A stretch of DNA of 64,000 nucleotides from Callorhinus ursinus (Eukaryota > Chordata > Mammalia > Carnivora > Otariidae). Below are positions 1 through 10,022 of the stretch, piece after piece. The first letter of the stretch is position 1; each line of letters begins with the position of its first letter. The notes under the pieces were generated by a model. That model saw only the letters and a list, made by a program, of their open reading frames with translations. It did not search any database and had not been told where the DNA came from. The stretch lies in contig NW_020312966.1 in assembly GCF_003265705.1 (NCBI RefSeq), forward strand, positions 18,736,380 to 18,800,379, read 5' to 3'. Made by a program: the position numbers and the translations under genes.

Positions 1-34
1 TACATATTTATTTTAATATTCTATCTCATAACTA

Positions 35-80
35 TGTATATGTGTGTGTGTGTGTGTGTGTATGTGTGTGTGTGTGTATA
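35..80. repeat. (TG)n microsatellite
   Basis: Alternating TG with a few TA interruptions. It is a simple dinucleotide tract with no attached gene. Confidence 0.95.
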
Positions 81-211
81 AATTCTCAAAACTCAAGCAA
101 CTATTAGCCACTAGAACCCCAGTTTCAGACACAGTGTTTGGTGGTGTTGTAGCAGTGACAATGACATAATATCTTAATGGTTGTGAGTTGGGTAGAAGAT
201 TCTACAGCTGC

Positions 212-440
212 CTGGTCCAAAACTGTGACCACTAGCCACATGTGGCTACTTAAATTTTAATTTGAATTAATTACAAGAGAATGAAGTTAACTAAAATTTA
301 AATTTAGAGTTCACTTCTTCAATCACACTTACATTTAAGTATTTAAGTGCTCAGTAGCCATATGTGACTAGTGGGTACTATACTGGATGTTCCCATCCCC
401 AGAGAATGATCTATTGGCCATTGCTGTTGTAGAGGATTCA
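212..440. mobile_element. Ancient DNA-transposon-like repeat (MITE type)
   Basis: The segment contains CCACTAGCCACATGTGGCTA and, about 120 bases later, the near inverted copy TAGCCATATGTGACTAGTGG, around an AT-rich middle. This matches my memory of a common mammalian palindromic transposon family with a TGTCCAATA end, but I cannot name the subfamily. Boundaries are approximate and no target duplication was found. Confidence 0.4.
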
Positions 441-804
441 TGGCTTGTGTGTTTCCACAAATCATTTGTAAAGTAAGTGAAAATTAGTACTGATGTTGGT
501 CAGCAGGGGCATTGCTAGTGACAGAGGAGACGAAGCAGGACATGAGCCTAAGGAAGTTGTAAATGAAAGGTTAATTTAGATACACAAATTATGCCAGAGT
601 CTCAAAAAGACAAGCCTGAACTAAAAAAGAAATTATGGAAGAAAGCAAAATATTGTCCAGTTGCAAATTGAGTTAGTGATACATTTTCACAGTAACTTCA
701 GTAATATTTACAAGGGCTTAAGTAATTTTATGTGAGCTTGAGAAGATTTACTGATAACAGAGAGAAATAATGTTATAGTCAGAATTTAAAAATAAAAGTA
801 TGAG

Positions 805-1010
805 TGGGGCACCTGGGTGGCTCAATTGGTTAAGCGTCTGACTCTTGGTTTCGGCTCAAGTCACGATCTCAGCATTCTGGAATCGAGCCCCTTGTTGGGC
901 TCCATGCTCAGCAGGGAGTCTGCTTGAGATTCTCTCTCTCCCTCTGTCCCTCTTCCCACTTGCTCTCTCTCTCTCTAAAATAAACAAATAAATCTTTAAA
1001 AAAATAAATA
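805..1010 (+). mobile_element. Can-SINE, older GAGATTCTCTCTC subtype
   Basis: tRNA-derived carnivoran SINE. The head is GGGGCACCTGGGTGGCTC with the pol III A-box region, followed by a B-box-like GGAATCGAGCCC, a CT-rich stretch and an A-rich tail. It is flanked by AAAAATAAAAGTATGAG (788-804) and the same 17-mer with one mismatch (1011-1027), so both ends are preserved. It has no coding capacity; movement depended on L1 proteins. Confidence 0.92.
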
Positions 1011-1667
1011 AAAAATAAAAATATGAGCAACACGGGTATTTAGTAACAATCCTAAATTAATCCAGACAAAAACAAAATTATAAGATTTGATTAGATTTTG
1101 ATTTTAAGACACACTCTCTTACATCATAAATGGGTATGGGATTCAAGACAGAATGCTTGTTTGTCATGGGAGGTCTGGTTGACTGCCCAAATCATAGCTA
1201 CATACCCCACACCAAGTGTCCCTTCAGTAGAAGCACCAGCAGCTTCATTGAGCTGGGGCCCAGTGAGGTCTCAATGAAGGCTGTCTGGACAGTGGTAGGC
1301 AAGGAGAGAATCAGGAAAAGCATCATCCTAGAGAAGTAGGTAGTGAATGTAAGAGCCCGTCTCTGAGAAGTGTTCCTAGCCTGGCCGCAGGCATCATGTG
1401 ACTCTCATCAAATGGGTTCTCCTGGCTTTCTCAGAGCTGCCGTGGTTGAATGGAAACAATGGCTAATTCTCAGACTTATTTATAAAGAGGTTCCACTCTA
1501 TTGGAAGCACTGTTAATGTATTCCTACAAGGAGAGGTAGCTAGAATTGTGAGCTTTTGTCCCCTAAATCAACATAAACCCTATTTCTTGCTCCAACTCTG
1601 ATCTCTTCCCCTTTTCCAAATCAAAATTAGAGTTGGAATACTCTATGCCTAGACAATTCTAGAATTG

Positions 1668-1702
1668 TGAAATGAAATTCACAATTTCACAATTTCATTT
1701 CA
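1668..1702. repeat. Short perfect hairpin
   Basis: TGAAATGAAATT (1668-1679) is followed, after an 11-base loop, by its exact reverse complement (1691-1702). The stem is AT-rich and has no recognised role. Confidence 0.6.
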
Positions 1703-1774
1703 TTAATAGACTTTTTTTCCACTACTTTTCACTGGCCTTGCATTTACCATGTTGCTAATAAAAACAAAGCAAAA

Positions 1775-1821
1775 TACATACATACATACATACATACATA
1801 CATACATACATACATACATAA
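1775..1821. repeat. (CATA)n microsatellite
   Basis: About eleven near-perfect tetranucleotide units. No gene is associated. Confidence 0.95.
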
Positions 1822-2194
1822 GTAGATCTAGCCAATCTCAAGTGTAAAGTTGGGGCTAGAGGAAGAAGATCCTCTTCTTGTGGATTTTCATACAAATCTC
1901 ATACCCCTCTTAGGGGTTGTGGTTCCTACTTGAGAAATACTTTTCTAGATTGGTGGTTTAATATTTTTATTCTTGTCAAAAATGTAGACATGAAAAATTA
2001 TCTTCAATATATAGAAGCCTGGATTTCAAGTGAAATCGAAGAACTTAGCACAATTTCTTCCATATACTGAACAATAATGAGAAGGTTCTCGATTATTGAG
2101 AGATTTACTCCATCATACTGTACTGTTTAGAGTTGAGGACCGAGTGTTGTCAAGAAAAGATCAAATGTTTAGGAAAGATAGAAAGTATGAGATG

Positions 2195-2460
2195 TGTTTG
2201 ACATTTTTCATCAAAACTATTAAAACATATAATTAACTTTTTAATTATAGGACATTTTGAACATATAGTAAAGTAGAGAATGAGATATATGTGTACCCAC
2301 CACCCAACTTCAACAATGATCCATGGACCTAATCTTGTTTCATCTATAGTCTTTCCCTCTACATTCCTACCCCTCCCTATACTCATTTGATGCAAATCTC
2401 AGACATTATATTTCATCAGAATGCACCTTTAAATAATAAGGACACTGTTTTTAACATCAT
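2195..2460. repeat. Old interspersed repeat, family not assigned
   Basis: Text such as GTGTACCCACCACCCAACTT and AATCTTGTTTCATCTATAGT resembles a very common ancient mammalian repeat (L1 3' region or an LTR). I recognise the phrases but not the family, and the limits are soft. Confidence 0.4.
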
Positions 2461-2725
2461 GAGCTTCTACTGTGACTACAGAAAATATAGGATAGTGTAT
2501 TAATGGATGCCACACAGGTATCACTGGCAAAATTCTGAATGTTGGAAACTCTACTGGATAAACACTGTTTTCTTAACAAATAAATTGCAAAGGATAAAAT
2601 AGGATTTATGGATAACTTATAAATTGAGAAAGACTAAGACACACATTGATTCTAACTAACAATTAGGAGACAATTGGGGAAATTTAAAACACTATGTTGA
2701 TATCTGATGATATTAAGTGATATTA

Positions 2726-2742
2726 AAGAATTACTATTTTTT
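2726..2742. repeat. L1 target-site duplication, left copy
   Basis: AAGAATTACTATTTTTT, identical to 10006-10022. The T-run end is ambiguous because it merges with the element's A tail on the other strand. Confidence 0.93.
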
Positions 2743-3196
2743 AAAATTTTTTATTGTTATGTTAATCACCATATATTACATCATTTGTTTTTGATGTAGT
2801 GTTCCATGATTCATTGTTTGTTCATAACACCCAGTGCTCCATGCAGAATGTGCCCTCTTTAATACCCATCACCAGGCTAACCCATCCCCCTACCCTCCTC
2901 CCCTCTAGAACCCTCAGTTTGTTTTTCAGAGTCCATCATCTCTCATGGTTCGTCTCCCCCTCTGACTTACTCCCCTTCATTCTTCCTCTCCTGCTATCTT
3001 CTTCTTTTTCTTTTTTCTTAAAATATGTTGTGTTATTTGTTTCAGAAGTACAGACCTGTGATTCAACAGTCTTGCACAATTCACAGCGCTCACCGTAGCA
3101 CATACCCTCCCCAATGTCTATCACCCAGCCACCCCATCACTCCCACCCCCAACCACTCCAGTAACACTCAGTTTGTTTCCTGAGATTAAGAATTCC
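2743..3196 (-). other. L1 3' UTR, two-unit type
   Basis: On the sense strand two related blocks follow each other, each containing an AACAAACTGAGGGTT-like core, a G-rich stretch and an ACTGGGTGTTA-like motif or its remnant. They are separated by an A-rich tract (about 3000-3020 on the plus strand). The distal block has G runs at 2880-2907 (minus strand) that fit a four-run G-quadruplex pattern, a known property of mammalian L1 3' UTRs. Confidence 0.8.
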
Positions 3197-6100
3197 TCAT
3201 ATCAGTGAGGTCATATGATACATGTCTTTCTCTGATTGACTTATTTCACTCAGCATAACACCCTCCAGTTCCATCCACGTCGTGGCAAATGGCAAGATCT
3301 CATTCCTTTTGATGGCTGCATAATATTCCATTGTGTATATATACCACATCTTCTTTATCCATTCATCTGTCAAGGGACATCTTGGCTCTTTCCACAGTTT
3401 GGCTATTGTGGACATTGCTGCTATAAACATTGGGGTGCACGTACCCCTTCGGGTCCCTACATTTGTATCTTTGGGGTAAATACCCAGTAGTGCAATTGCT
3501 GGATCGAATGGTAGCTCTAATTTCAACTGTTTGAGGAACCTCCATACTGTTTTCCAGAGTGGTTGCACCAGCTTGCATTCCCACCAACAGTGTAGGAGGG
3601 TTCCCCTTTCTCCACATCCCCGCCAACATCTGTCGTTCCCTGACTTGTTAATTTTAGCCATTCTGACGGGTGTGAAGTGGTATCTCATTGAGGTTTTGAT
3701 TTGGATTTCCCTGATGCCGAGCGATGTTGAGCACTTTTTCATGTGCCTGTTGGCCATTTGGATGTCTTCTTTGGAGAAATGTCTGTTCATGTCTTCTGCC
3801 CATTTCTTGATTGGATTATTTGTTCTTTGGGTGTTGAGTTTGATAAGTTCTTTATAGATTTTGGATACTAGCCCTTTATCTGATATGTCATTTGCAAATA
3901 TTTTCTCCCATTCTGTCGGTTGTCTTTTGGCTTTGTGGACTGTTTCTTTTGCTGTGCAAAAGCTTTTTATCTTGATGAAATCCCAATAGTTCATTTTTGC
4001 CCTGGCTTCCCGTGCCTTTGGCGATGTTTCTAGGAAGAAGTTGCTGTGGCTGAGGTCGAAGAGGTTGCTACCTGTGTTCTCCTTTAGGATCTGGATGGAC
4101 TCCTGTCTCACGTTTAGGTCTTTCAAGCATTTGGAGTCTATTTTTGTGTGTGGTGTAAGGAAATGGTCCAGTTTCATTCTTCTGCATGTGGCTGTCCAAT
4201 TTTCCCAACACCATTTGTTGAAGAGACTGTCTTTTTTCCATTGGACATTCTTTCCTGCCTTGTCAAAGATGAGTTGACCATAGAGTTGAGGGTCCATTTC
4301 TGGGCTCTCTATTCTGTTCCGTTGATCTATGTGTCTGTTTTTGTGCCAGTACCATACTGTCTTGATGATGACAGCTTTGTAATAGAGCTGGAAGTCCAGA
4401 ATTGTGATGCTGCCAGCTTTGCTTTTCTTTTTCAATATTCCTCTGGCTATTCGGGGTCTCTTCTGGTTCCATACAAATTTTAGGATTATTTGTTCCATTT
4501 CTTTGAAAAAAGTGGATGGTATTTTGATGGAGATTGCCTTGAATGTGGAGATTGCTCTAGGTAGCATTGACATCTTCACAATGTTGGTTCTCCCAATTCA
4601 TGAGCATGGAATGTTTTTCAATTTCTTTGTGTCTTCTTCAATTTCTTTCCTGAGTATTTTATAGTTTTCTGAGTACAGATCCTTTGCCTCTTTGGTTAAA
4701 TTTATTCCTAGGTATCTTATGGTTTTGAGTGCAATTGTGAATGGGATTGACTCCTTGATTTGTCTCTCTTCTGTCTTGTTGTTGGTGTATAGGAATGCCA
4801 CTGATTTCTGTGCATTGATTTTATAGCCTGCTACTTGACTGAATTCCTGTAGGAGTTCTAGCAGTTTTGGGGTGGAGTCTTTTGGGTTTTCCACATAAAG
4901 TATCATATCATCTGCAAAGAGTGAGAGTTTGACTTCCTCTTTGCCGATTTGGATGCCTTTGATTTCTTTTTGTTGTCTGATTGCTGTGGCTAGGACTTCT
5001 AATACTATGTTGACTAGCAGTGGTGAGAGTGGACATCCCTGCCGCGTTCCTGACCTTAGGGGAAAAGCTCTCAGCTTTTCCCCATTGAGAATGATATTCG
5101 CTGTAGGTTTTTCATAGATGGCTTTTATGATATTGAGGTATGTACCCTCTATCCCTATACTCTGAAGAGTTTTGATCAAGAAAGGATGCTGTACTTTGTC
5201 AAATGCTTTTTCTGCATCTATTGAGAGGATCATATGATTCTTGTTCTTTCTTTTGTTAATGTATTGTATCACGTTGATTGATTTGCGGATGTTGAACCAG
5301 CCTTGCAGCCCAGGGATAAATCCCACTTGGTCATGGTGAATAATCCTTTTAATGTACTGTTGGATCCTACTGGCTAGTATTTTGGTGAGAATTTTTGCAT
5401 CCGTGTTCATCAAGGATATTGGTCTGTAATTCTCCTTTTTGATGGGGTCTTTGTCTGGTTTTGGGATCAAGGTAATGCTGGCCTCATAAAATGAGTTTGG
5501 AAGTTTTCCTTCCATTTCTATTTTTTGGAACAGTTTCAGGAGAATAGGTATTAATTCTTCTTGAAATGTCTGATAGAATTCCCCTGGGAAGCCATCTGGC
5601 CCTGGGCTTTTGTTTCTTGGGAGATTTTTGATGACTGTTTCAATTTCCTTAGTGGTTATAGGTCTGTTCAGGTTTTCTATTTCTTCCTGGTTCAGTTTTG
5701 GTAGTTGATACATCTCTAGGAATGCACCCATTTCTTCCAGGTTATCTAATTTGCTGGCATAGGGTTGCTCATAATATGTTCTTATAATTGTTTGTATTTT
5801 TTTGGTGTTGGTTGTGATCTCTCCTCTTTCATTCATGATTTTGTGGATTTGGGTCATTTCTCTTTTCTTCTTGATCAGTCTGGCCAGGGGTTTATCAATC
5901 TTGTTAATTCTTTCAAAGAACCAGCTCCTAGTTTCGTTGATCTGTTCTACTGTTCTTTTGGTTTCTAGTTCATTGATTTCTGCTCTGATCTTTATGATTT
6001 CTCTTCTCCTGCTGGGTTTAGGCTTTATTTGCTGTTCTTTCTCCAGCTCCTTTAGGTGTAGGGTTAGGTTGTGTATTTGAGACCTTTCTTGTTTCTTGAG

Positions 6101-7220
6101 AAAGGCTTGTATTGCTATATACTTTCCTCTCAGGACTGCCTTTGCTGTATCCCAAAGATTTTGAACAGTTGTGTTTTCATTTTCATTGGTTTCCATGAAT
6201 TTTTTTAATTCTTCTTTAATTTCCTGGTTGACCCATTCATTCTTTAGTAGGATGCTCTTTAGCCTCCATGTATTTGAGTTCTTTCCGATTTTCCTCTTGT
6301 GATTGAGTTCTAGTTTCAAAGCATTGTGGTCTGAAAATATGCAGGGAATCATCCCAATCTTTTTGTACCGGTTGAGACCTGATTTGTGACCTAGGATGTG
6401 ATCAGTTCTGGAGAATGTTCCATGGGCACTTGAGAAGAATGTGTATTCCGTTGCTTTGGGATGGAATGTTCTGAATATGTCTGTGAAGTCCATTTGGTCC
6501 AGTGTGTCATTTAAAGTCTTTATTTCCTTGTTGATCTTTTGCTTAGATGATCTGTCCATTTCAGTCAGGGGGGTTTTAAAGTCCCCCACTATTATTATAT
6601 TGTTGTCAAATTGTTTCTTCGCTTTTGTTATTAATTGCCTTATATAATTGGCTGCTCCCATGTTCGGGGCATAGATATTTACAATTGTTAGATCTTCTTG
6701 TTGGATAGACCCTTTAAGTAGGATATAGTGTCCTTCCTCATCTCTTATTACAGTCTTTGTTTTAAAATCTAGTTTGTCTGATATAAGGATTGCCACCCCA
6801 GCTTTCTTTTGGTGTCCATTAGCATGGTAAATGGTTTTTCACCCCCTCACTTTCAATCTGGGGGTATCTTTGGGTCTAAAATGAGTCTCTTGCAGACAGC
6901 ATATTGATGGGTCTTGTTTTTTTTTTTTTTTAAAGATTTATTTATTTATTTGACAGAGAGAATGAGATAGAGAGAGAGAGCATGAGGGGGGGAGGGTCAG
7001 AGGGAGAAGCAGACTCCCCGCTGAGCAGGGAGCCCGATGATGCGGGACTCGATCCTGGGACTCCAGGATCATGACCTGACCCGAAGGCAGTCGCTTAACC
7101 AACTGAGCCACCCAGGCGCCCTTGTTTTTTAATCCAATCTGATAGCCTGTGTCTTTTGTTTGGGGTATTTAGCCCATTTACATTCAGGGTAACTATTGAA
7201 AGGTATGAGTTTAGTGCCAT
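3197..7220 (-). pseudogene. L1 ORF2 (endonuclease-reverse transcriptase), nearly intact
   Basis: ORF2p nicks target DNA and reverse-transcribes L1 RNA. The start ATG is at 7220-7218 (MALNSYLS) and the stop is at 3197. With the Can-SINE and one target copy (208 bp) removed, one frame runs about 1,271 codons, the normal family length. Only two stops interrupt it: TGA at 6841-6839, in the RGW context where W is expected, and TGA at 4600-4598, in PCSW. Both look like TGG to TGA. Visible motifs: endonuclease LNVNGLN, CLQETH, GDFK (family GDFN), SRTDH and SDHNAL; reverse-transcriptase FADD at 4918-4907; and a C-terminal CWRGCG...HCWW Cys-His segment near 3590-3510. The Asn to Lys change in GDFN hits an endonuclease active-site residue. 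Confidence 0.95.
6923..7120 (-). mobile_element. Can-SINE inside L1 ORF2
   Basis: Reverse-oriented SINE. It has a T-rich (A tail) left end, TTATTTATTTGACAGAGAG, then the diagnostic CTGAGCAGGGAGCCCGATG, and ends with GAGCCACCCAGGCGCC. The target duplication CTTGTTTTTT lies at 6913-6922 and 7121-7130. It splits the codons for IKKQ and DPS near the ORF2 N-terminus, so it is younger than the L1. Confidence 0.95.
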
Positions 7221-7301
7221 TGTATTGCCTGTAAGGTGACTGTTACTGTATATTGTCTGTGTTCCTTTCTGATCTTTGCTGCCTTTAGGCTCTCTCTTTG
7301 C

Positions 7302-8181
7302 TTAGAGGACCCCTTTCAATATTTCTTGGAGGGCTGGTTTCGTGTTTGCAAATTCCTTTAGTTTTTGTTTGTCCTGGAAGCTTTTTATCTCTCCTTCAAT
7401 TTTCAATGAGAGCCTAGCTGGTTATAGTACTCTTGGCTGCATATTTTTCTCGTTTAGTGCTCTGAAGATCGCATGCCAGTCCTTTCTGGCCTGCCAGGTC
7501 TCTGTGGATAGGTCTGTTGCCAATCTAATGTTTCTACCATTGTAGGTTACATATCTCTTCTCCTGAGCTGCTTTCAGGATTTTCTCTTTGTCTCTGAGAC
7601 TCGTAAGTTTTACTATTAGATGTCGGGGTGTTGACCTATTATTATTGATTTTGAGAGGGGTTCTCTGTGCCCCCTGGATTTTGATGCCTGTTTCCTTCCT
7701 CACATTAGGGAAGTTCTCTGCTATTATTTGCTCCAATATACCTTCTGCCCCTCTCTCTCTTTCTTCTTCTTCTGGGATCCCAATTATTCTAATGTTGTGT
7801 CGTCTCTCGAATTCTGCCCTCGTGATCCTGTAGTTGTTTCTCTCTCTTTTTCTCAGCCTCTTTATTTTCCATCATTTGGTCTTCTGTATCGCTGATTCTC
7901 TCTTCTGCCTCATTTATCTTAGCAGTTAGTGCCCCCATTTTTGATTGCACCTCATTAATAGCCTTTTTGATTTCAACTTGGTTAGATTTTAGTTCTTTTA
8001 TTTCTCCAGAAAGGGTTTCTCTAATAACTTCCACGCTTTTTTCAAGCCCAGCTAGTATCTTTAAAGTCATGATTTTGAACTCTAGGTCCGACATCGTACT
8101 AATGTCCATATTGAGTAGGTCCCTGGCTGACGGTACTACCTCTTGTTCTTTTTGCTGAGGTGATTTTTTTCATCTTGTCAT
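7302..8181 (-). pseudogene. L1 ORF1 (RNA-binding chaperone), broken
   Basis: ORF1p coats L1 RNA as a trimer. The likely start is ATG at 8181-8179 with a TGA at codon 4 (8172-8170), where a CGA to TGA change is plausible. A second ATG at 8109 leads a 106-codon stretch rich in heptad-like E, K, I and L (the coiled-coil segment). A single net +1 frameshift lies near 7800-7825. The RNA-binding and C-terminal part continues in the new frame from about 7800, with a TAA at 7424-7422 (after RVL), and ends at 7302 after ILKGVL. Total length is about 293 codons, typical for the family. Confidence 0.9.
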
Positions 8182-10005
8182 TTTGTCCAGAGGAGAATAG
8201 ATGAATGAGAGAACAAAATGCTAACAGGTTTACAACGTCCCCAGCAAATATACTGTATACAAATCAGAAAAGACCTGAAGCCAGGGGAAAAGAAAGGGAA
8301 AGAAAGAAAAAAGAAAGAGAAAGAAAAAAAAAAGAAAAAAAGATAAAAACAACAGAACAATACAAAAAAGCAGAATATGATCAAATATGATCAGGCTAGT
8401 GCATAGATCAGTGCCACACACTAGATTTTGGGTGTATTTTGGTCTGTTAGAAAAAAGTGCCTCCTAAAATTTTAAAGGAAGAAAGACATATATGTACAAA
8501 ATAAGGGTTGATACAATGAAGGGATGGAAGATGACTGTAAAGATGAAAATTATAGAAGATTTTATAAAAGGACTTGATAAGAAGTTGTTTGAAAAAAGAA
8601 AGAAGATTTAAGAAAAAAAAAAAAGAAGGAAAAAGGGAGAGAATGTGATCAGGCAGGAGACTAGAACAGAGCCATACACTAGTGATTTAGGGTATATTTT
8701 GATCTGTTAGAAGAAACTGTATCTCAAAATTTTAAAGAGAGAACAACTTACATATATATGCCAAAAATAAGGGTAACTACTATGAAGGGATAAAATATGA
8801 CTCTAAAAATGAAAAATAAAAAATGTTTTTTTTTTTTTAAAAAGAGATTGATAAGATGTTGGTTGAAAAAGGGAAAAGAAAAATAAAAAAAAAAACAGTT
8901 AACAAAAATTAACTTTGATGAACTAATGAATCATGGTAAAAAAAAGCCATGAATTCTATGTGCAATATTCCCCTAGCGCTGGAGTTCTCCCATTCTCCTT
9001 GATCGGTAAACTTGGTCTTGGCTTGCTGGCTGTTCGTGCTGATCTTCTGGGGGAGGGGCCTGTTGCCGTGGTTCCCAAATGTCTTTGCCGGAGGCGGAAT
9101 TGCCCCGCCCTTGTCGGTCCGGGCTAAGCAAGCTGCTCCGGTTTGCTCTCAGGAGCTTTTGTTCCCTGCAAGCTCTCGGTACAGCTTTGGAGGACCAGGG
9201 CAAAAATGGTGGCCTCCCAATCTCCGCCCGGAGGAGCTGAGAACTCGGGGCCCCGCTCCTCAGTGCTCCCCCAGAGAAAAGCAGTCACTCCCGTGTCCCC
9301 GGTCTCCGGCCGCACTGCGTGCTCACCCGGCCTGTGACCGAGCGTTTCTATCTCTGACACCCGACCCCGTGTGGAGTCTCCAAACCCAGCAGATCCCTGC
9401 GGTGCGCTCCTGCGCCGCTCCTCCCCGGGAAGGAAGAGGAGTCTCCCCGGCTCTGCCGCTTGTTGGGTCCCTGCTGGAGGAGCAGTGGCCCGAGTGGGCC
9501 GCGGATCACAGTTTATGGCCACCCCGAGCTGAGAGCCCACGCCTCGGCTCCGTCTCTGCAGCCGGCTTCCCCGCTCCGATACCTGGGAGCTCTGCTGCAC
9601 TCAGGCACCCCCGGTCTTTCTGTGACCCCGAGGGTCCTGAGACCACACTGTCCCGGGAGGATTCCACCCCCCGCTTAGCCACTGCAGCGACGTCCCTCAG
9701 CAGAGCCGACTTCTAAAAGGTCCGATTTTGTGCTCCGCGGCTCTAGCACTTGCCAGAAGCGGCCGGCGGAGGCCCCCTCCCCCACCGTCTATCCTCCCGA
9801 ATATCGCCTCGGATTCACTTCTCCGCACGTCCTACCTTCCAGAAAGTGGTCGCTTCTCTGTTCAGAGAGTTGTTGCTACTCTCCTCTTCGATCTCCTGTT
9901 GAGTTCGTAGGTGTTCAGAATGGTTTGATCCCCATTCAGCTGAATTCCTGAGACCAGACGAAATCTAGGTCTCCTACTCCTCCACCATCTTGCTCCGCCC
10001 CCCCC
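8182..10005 (-). promoter_or_regulatory. L1 5' UTR / internal promoter
   Basis: About 1.8 kb. The outermost bases read GGAGCAAGATGGTGG on the minus strand (9981-9995), a YY1-like motif at the place where other mammalian L1s carry one. By my count 9001-9840 holds about 60 CpG dinucleotides, far above the rest of the window. The ORF1-proximal third is A-rich and purine-rich, with two tandem related units of about 258 bp (8389-8646 and 8647-about 8900). Open frames on both strands in the CpG part are probably compositional. Confidence 0.85.
8389..8900 (-). repeat. Two tandem A-rich units in the L1 5' UTR
   Basis: GATCAGG starts at 8389 and again at 8647. Matching landmarks recur at the same spacing: GCCACACACTAG/GCCATACACTAG, GTATTTTGGTCTGTTAGAA/ATATTTTGATCTGTTAGAA, AATTTTAAAG, ATGAAGGGAT and TTGATAAGA. 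Each unit is about 255-258 bp, and identity is clearly imperfect. Confidence 0.8.
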
Positions 10006-10022
10006 AAGAATTACTATTTTTT
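10006..10022. repeat. L1 target-site duplication, right copy
   Basis: AAGAATTACTATTTTTT directly abuts the run of eight C that is the L1 5' terminus, so no 5' truncation occurred. Confidence 0.93.

Larger units (their letters stand above)
2743..10005 (-). mobile_element. L1: Full-length LINE-1 retrotransposon, 7.26 kb
   Basis: On the minus strand the order is 5' UTR (10005-8182), ORF1 (8181-7302), an 81-bp spacer, ORF2 (7220-3197) and 3' UTR (3196-2743) with an AATAAA signal at 2755-2750. The element is complete. Its 5' terminus reads GGGGGGGGCGGAGCAAGATGG, and a perfect 17-bp direct repeat flanks both ends. ORF1 and ORF2 each carry inactivating changes, and a Can-SINE sits in ORF2 (6923-7120), so this copy is dead for autonomous movement. 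Few lesions in 7 kb suggest a fairly recent insertion on the carnivoran time scale (inference). The 5' UTR is unusual in holding two tandem A-rich units and a dense CpG cluster. Confidence 0.97.

Noticed and set aside
4598..6796. Reading the 732-codon part of L1 ORF2 as an independent gene
   Set aside because: Its first Met replaces a Val within the L1 endonuclease domain and its stop is a TGG to TGA change. The same frame continues on both sides.
9124..9600. 158-codon minus-strand ORF in the L1 5' UTR
   Set aside because: It lies in GC-rich untranslated sequence upstream of ORF1, and another long frame is open on the other strand. Compositional openness is the simpler explanation.
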